A DNA stretch of 64,000 nucleotides from Brachycybe producta (Eukaryota; Arthropoda; Diplopoda; Playtdesmida; Andrognathidae). The stretch's first letter is position 1. Every line of letters starts with the position of its first letter. The stretch is from the NCBI GenBank assembly GCA_036925085.1, contig JAUPFP010000025.1, positions 1,293,733-1,357,732 of the forward strand. Direction: 5' to 3'. Position numbers and translations under genes: made by a program. Under the pieces are notes generated by a model that was given only the letters and a program-made list of their open reading frames with translations, was not told the DNA's origin and did no database searches. Below are positions 63,461-64,000 of the stretch, in pieces.

Positions 63461-64000
63461 TAAAAAAAACTAAAATGAAATAAAAAAAAATGATATGGTC
63501 TCAAAACGCTCGGCTCATAACTCGTTCAACAGAAAAACAGAACAACCAACTAAGCAATCTTAATTCAGGCCTCTTCCTTTCTCTACAATCGTTCGTACTC
63601 CCCTGCCCCCACCCCCCCCCCCCCCCCAAAAAAAACAGAAAACTAAGTTTCAAAAGTCAGCCATTTGTATGCTATATGTTAGGGTGGGTGTTCGCCATAA
63701 GTGCGAACAAGAGCGAGGATGCATTTTCTCACTCAATAATTCGTCTTGTGAGTACTGGTTAGCATGCAAGCAAACATTCGCTTGTGTTCAAGAAAAGAAT
63801 TGTTCGTGCTCGCTTAGTGTGGATGAAGATTATTGTTGAAATTCCTGTAGTGCACTGCTCGGTTGAAGTGCTTCCTGTAAACGATGTATCAGCTGAGAAC
63901 AAAGACATAGGCCCATTCGCTTTGGTATGGTCACAAGGCCGAGCATGTCAAGAAAACACGAGAAAACATCGACGAGCACTTGCAAATGTTTGCTCTTGCT
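63461..64000. other. No gene seen at the right edge
   Basis: Poly-A after the C runs. From 63690 the sequence is less A+T-rich, with scattered GTTCGC/GCGAAC words (for example GTGTTCGCCATAAGTGCGAA). The short frame at 63490-63762 has no recognised domain. The region could be part of an element that continues outside the window. Confidence 0.4.

Overview
The window looks like intergenic or intronic DNA from an animal nuclear genome. It is strongly A+T-rich, full of (CT)n, (GA)n, (AT)n, poly-A and poly-C tracts, dense in short palindromic non-autonomous DNA transposons (MITEs), and carries many minisatellite arrays. No intact host gene, exon chain, rRNA or convincing tRNA was found. The repeat landscape resembles that of many marine invertebrates, but nothing in the sequence fixes the species. 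Almost all open frames are low-complexity, antisense, or artefacts of tandem arrays.

The only recognisable protein remnant is the C-terminal dimerisation region of a hAT transposase at 58241-58530, inside a decayed hAT-like element. An LTR-like repeat occurs at 54789-55290, with a second diverged partial copy at 57482-57733.

Element families defined here by comparing copies within the window (letters are local labels). A and B: MITEs with CAGGCA/TGCCTGT ends, GGGCGGAGC-type sub-terminal boxes and 9-10 bp target duplications (Mutator-like). C: GCTAGCATCG-containing elements bounded by TTAA. D: elements of about 400 bp with TAGGGATGGGAC ends (hAT-like). E: the most abundant family, a fold-back built on the motif CTAGAAGGGTAGCTCAATCA, often ending CCACCTTAA. 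F, G and H: fold-backs ending GTTTCCA/TGGAAAC. I: an E-like core with longer GGCTGAATA ends. J: elements with TCTCAATCTGTGGCCC and CTAGCCTCTAACCAG boxes. K and L: inverted-repeat elements whose interior is a minisatellite. M to R: single or low-copy palindromic elements. Pogo-like elements with CAGTAGAA ends lie at 508, 7130 and 51061.

Layout. 0-5 kb: truncated B, pogo-like array, 180-bp repeat array, E copy, GA tract, K element. 5-9 kb: 21-bp minisatellite, pogo-like MITE, A, F. 9-13.7 kb: D, C, K, L, A. 13.7-20.6 kb: low complexity, a CGCCAAA-type array, a 334-bp tandem repeat, A, partial C and E, and a 22-bp minisatellite. 21-28.5 kb: J, E, D, a 60-bp array, F and I. 28.5-33 kb: a GCCCA-type array, GA tracts, C, and the long palindrome M. 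33-46 kb: the densest MITE zone, with nested A[B], B inserted beside C, five A copies in 2 kb, O, Q, P, D, and a CTGCAG minisatellite. 46-54 kb: arrays at 46.6, 49.6 and 52 kb, C, H and a pogo-like element. 54-64 kb: LTR-like repeats, the hAT relic, E, D and I copies, and poly-C tracts.

There is no gene system to reconstruct. The biology visible is a layered history of small DNA transposons, several of which carry the local minisatellites between their inverted repeats.
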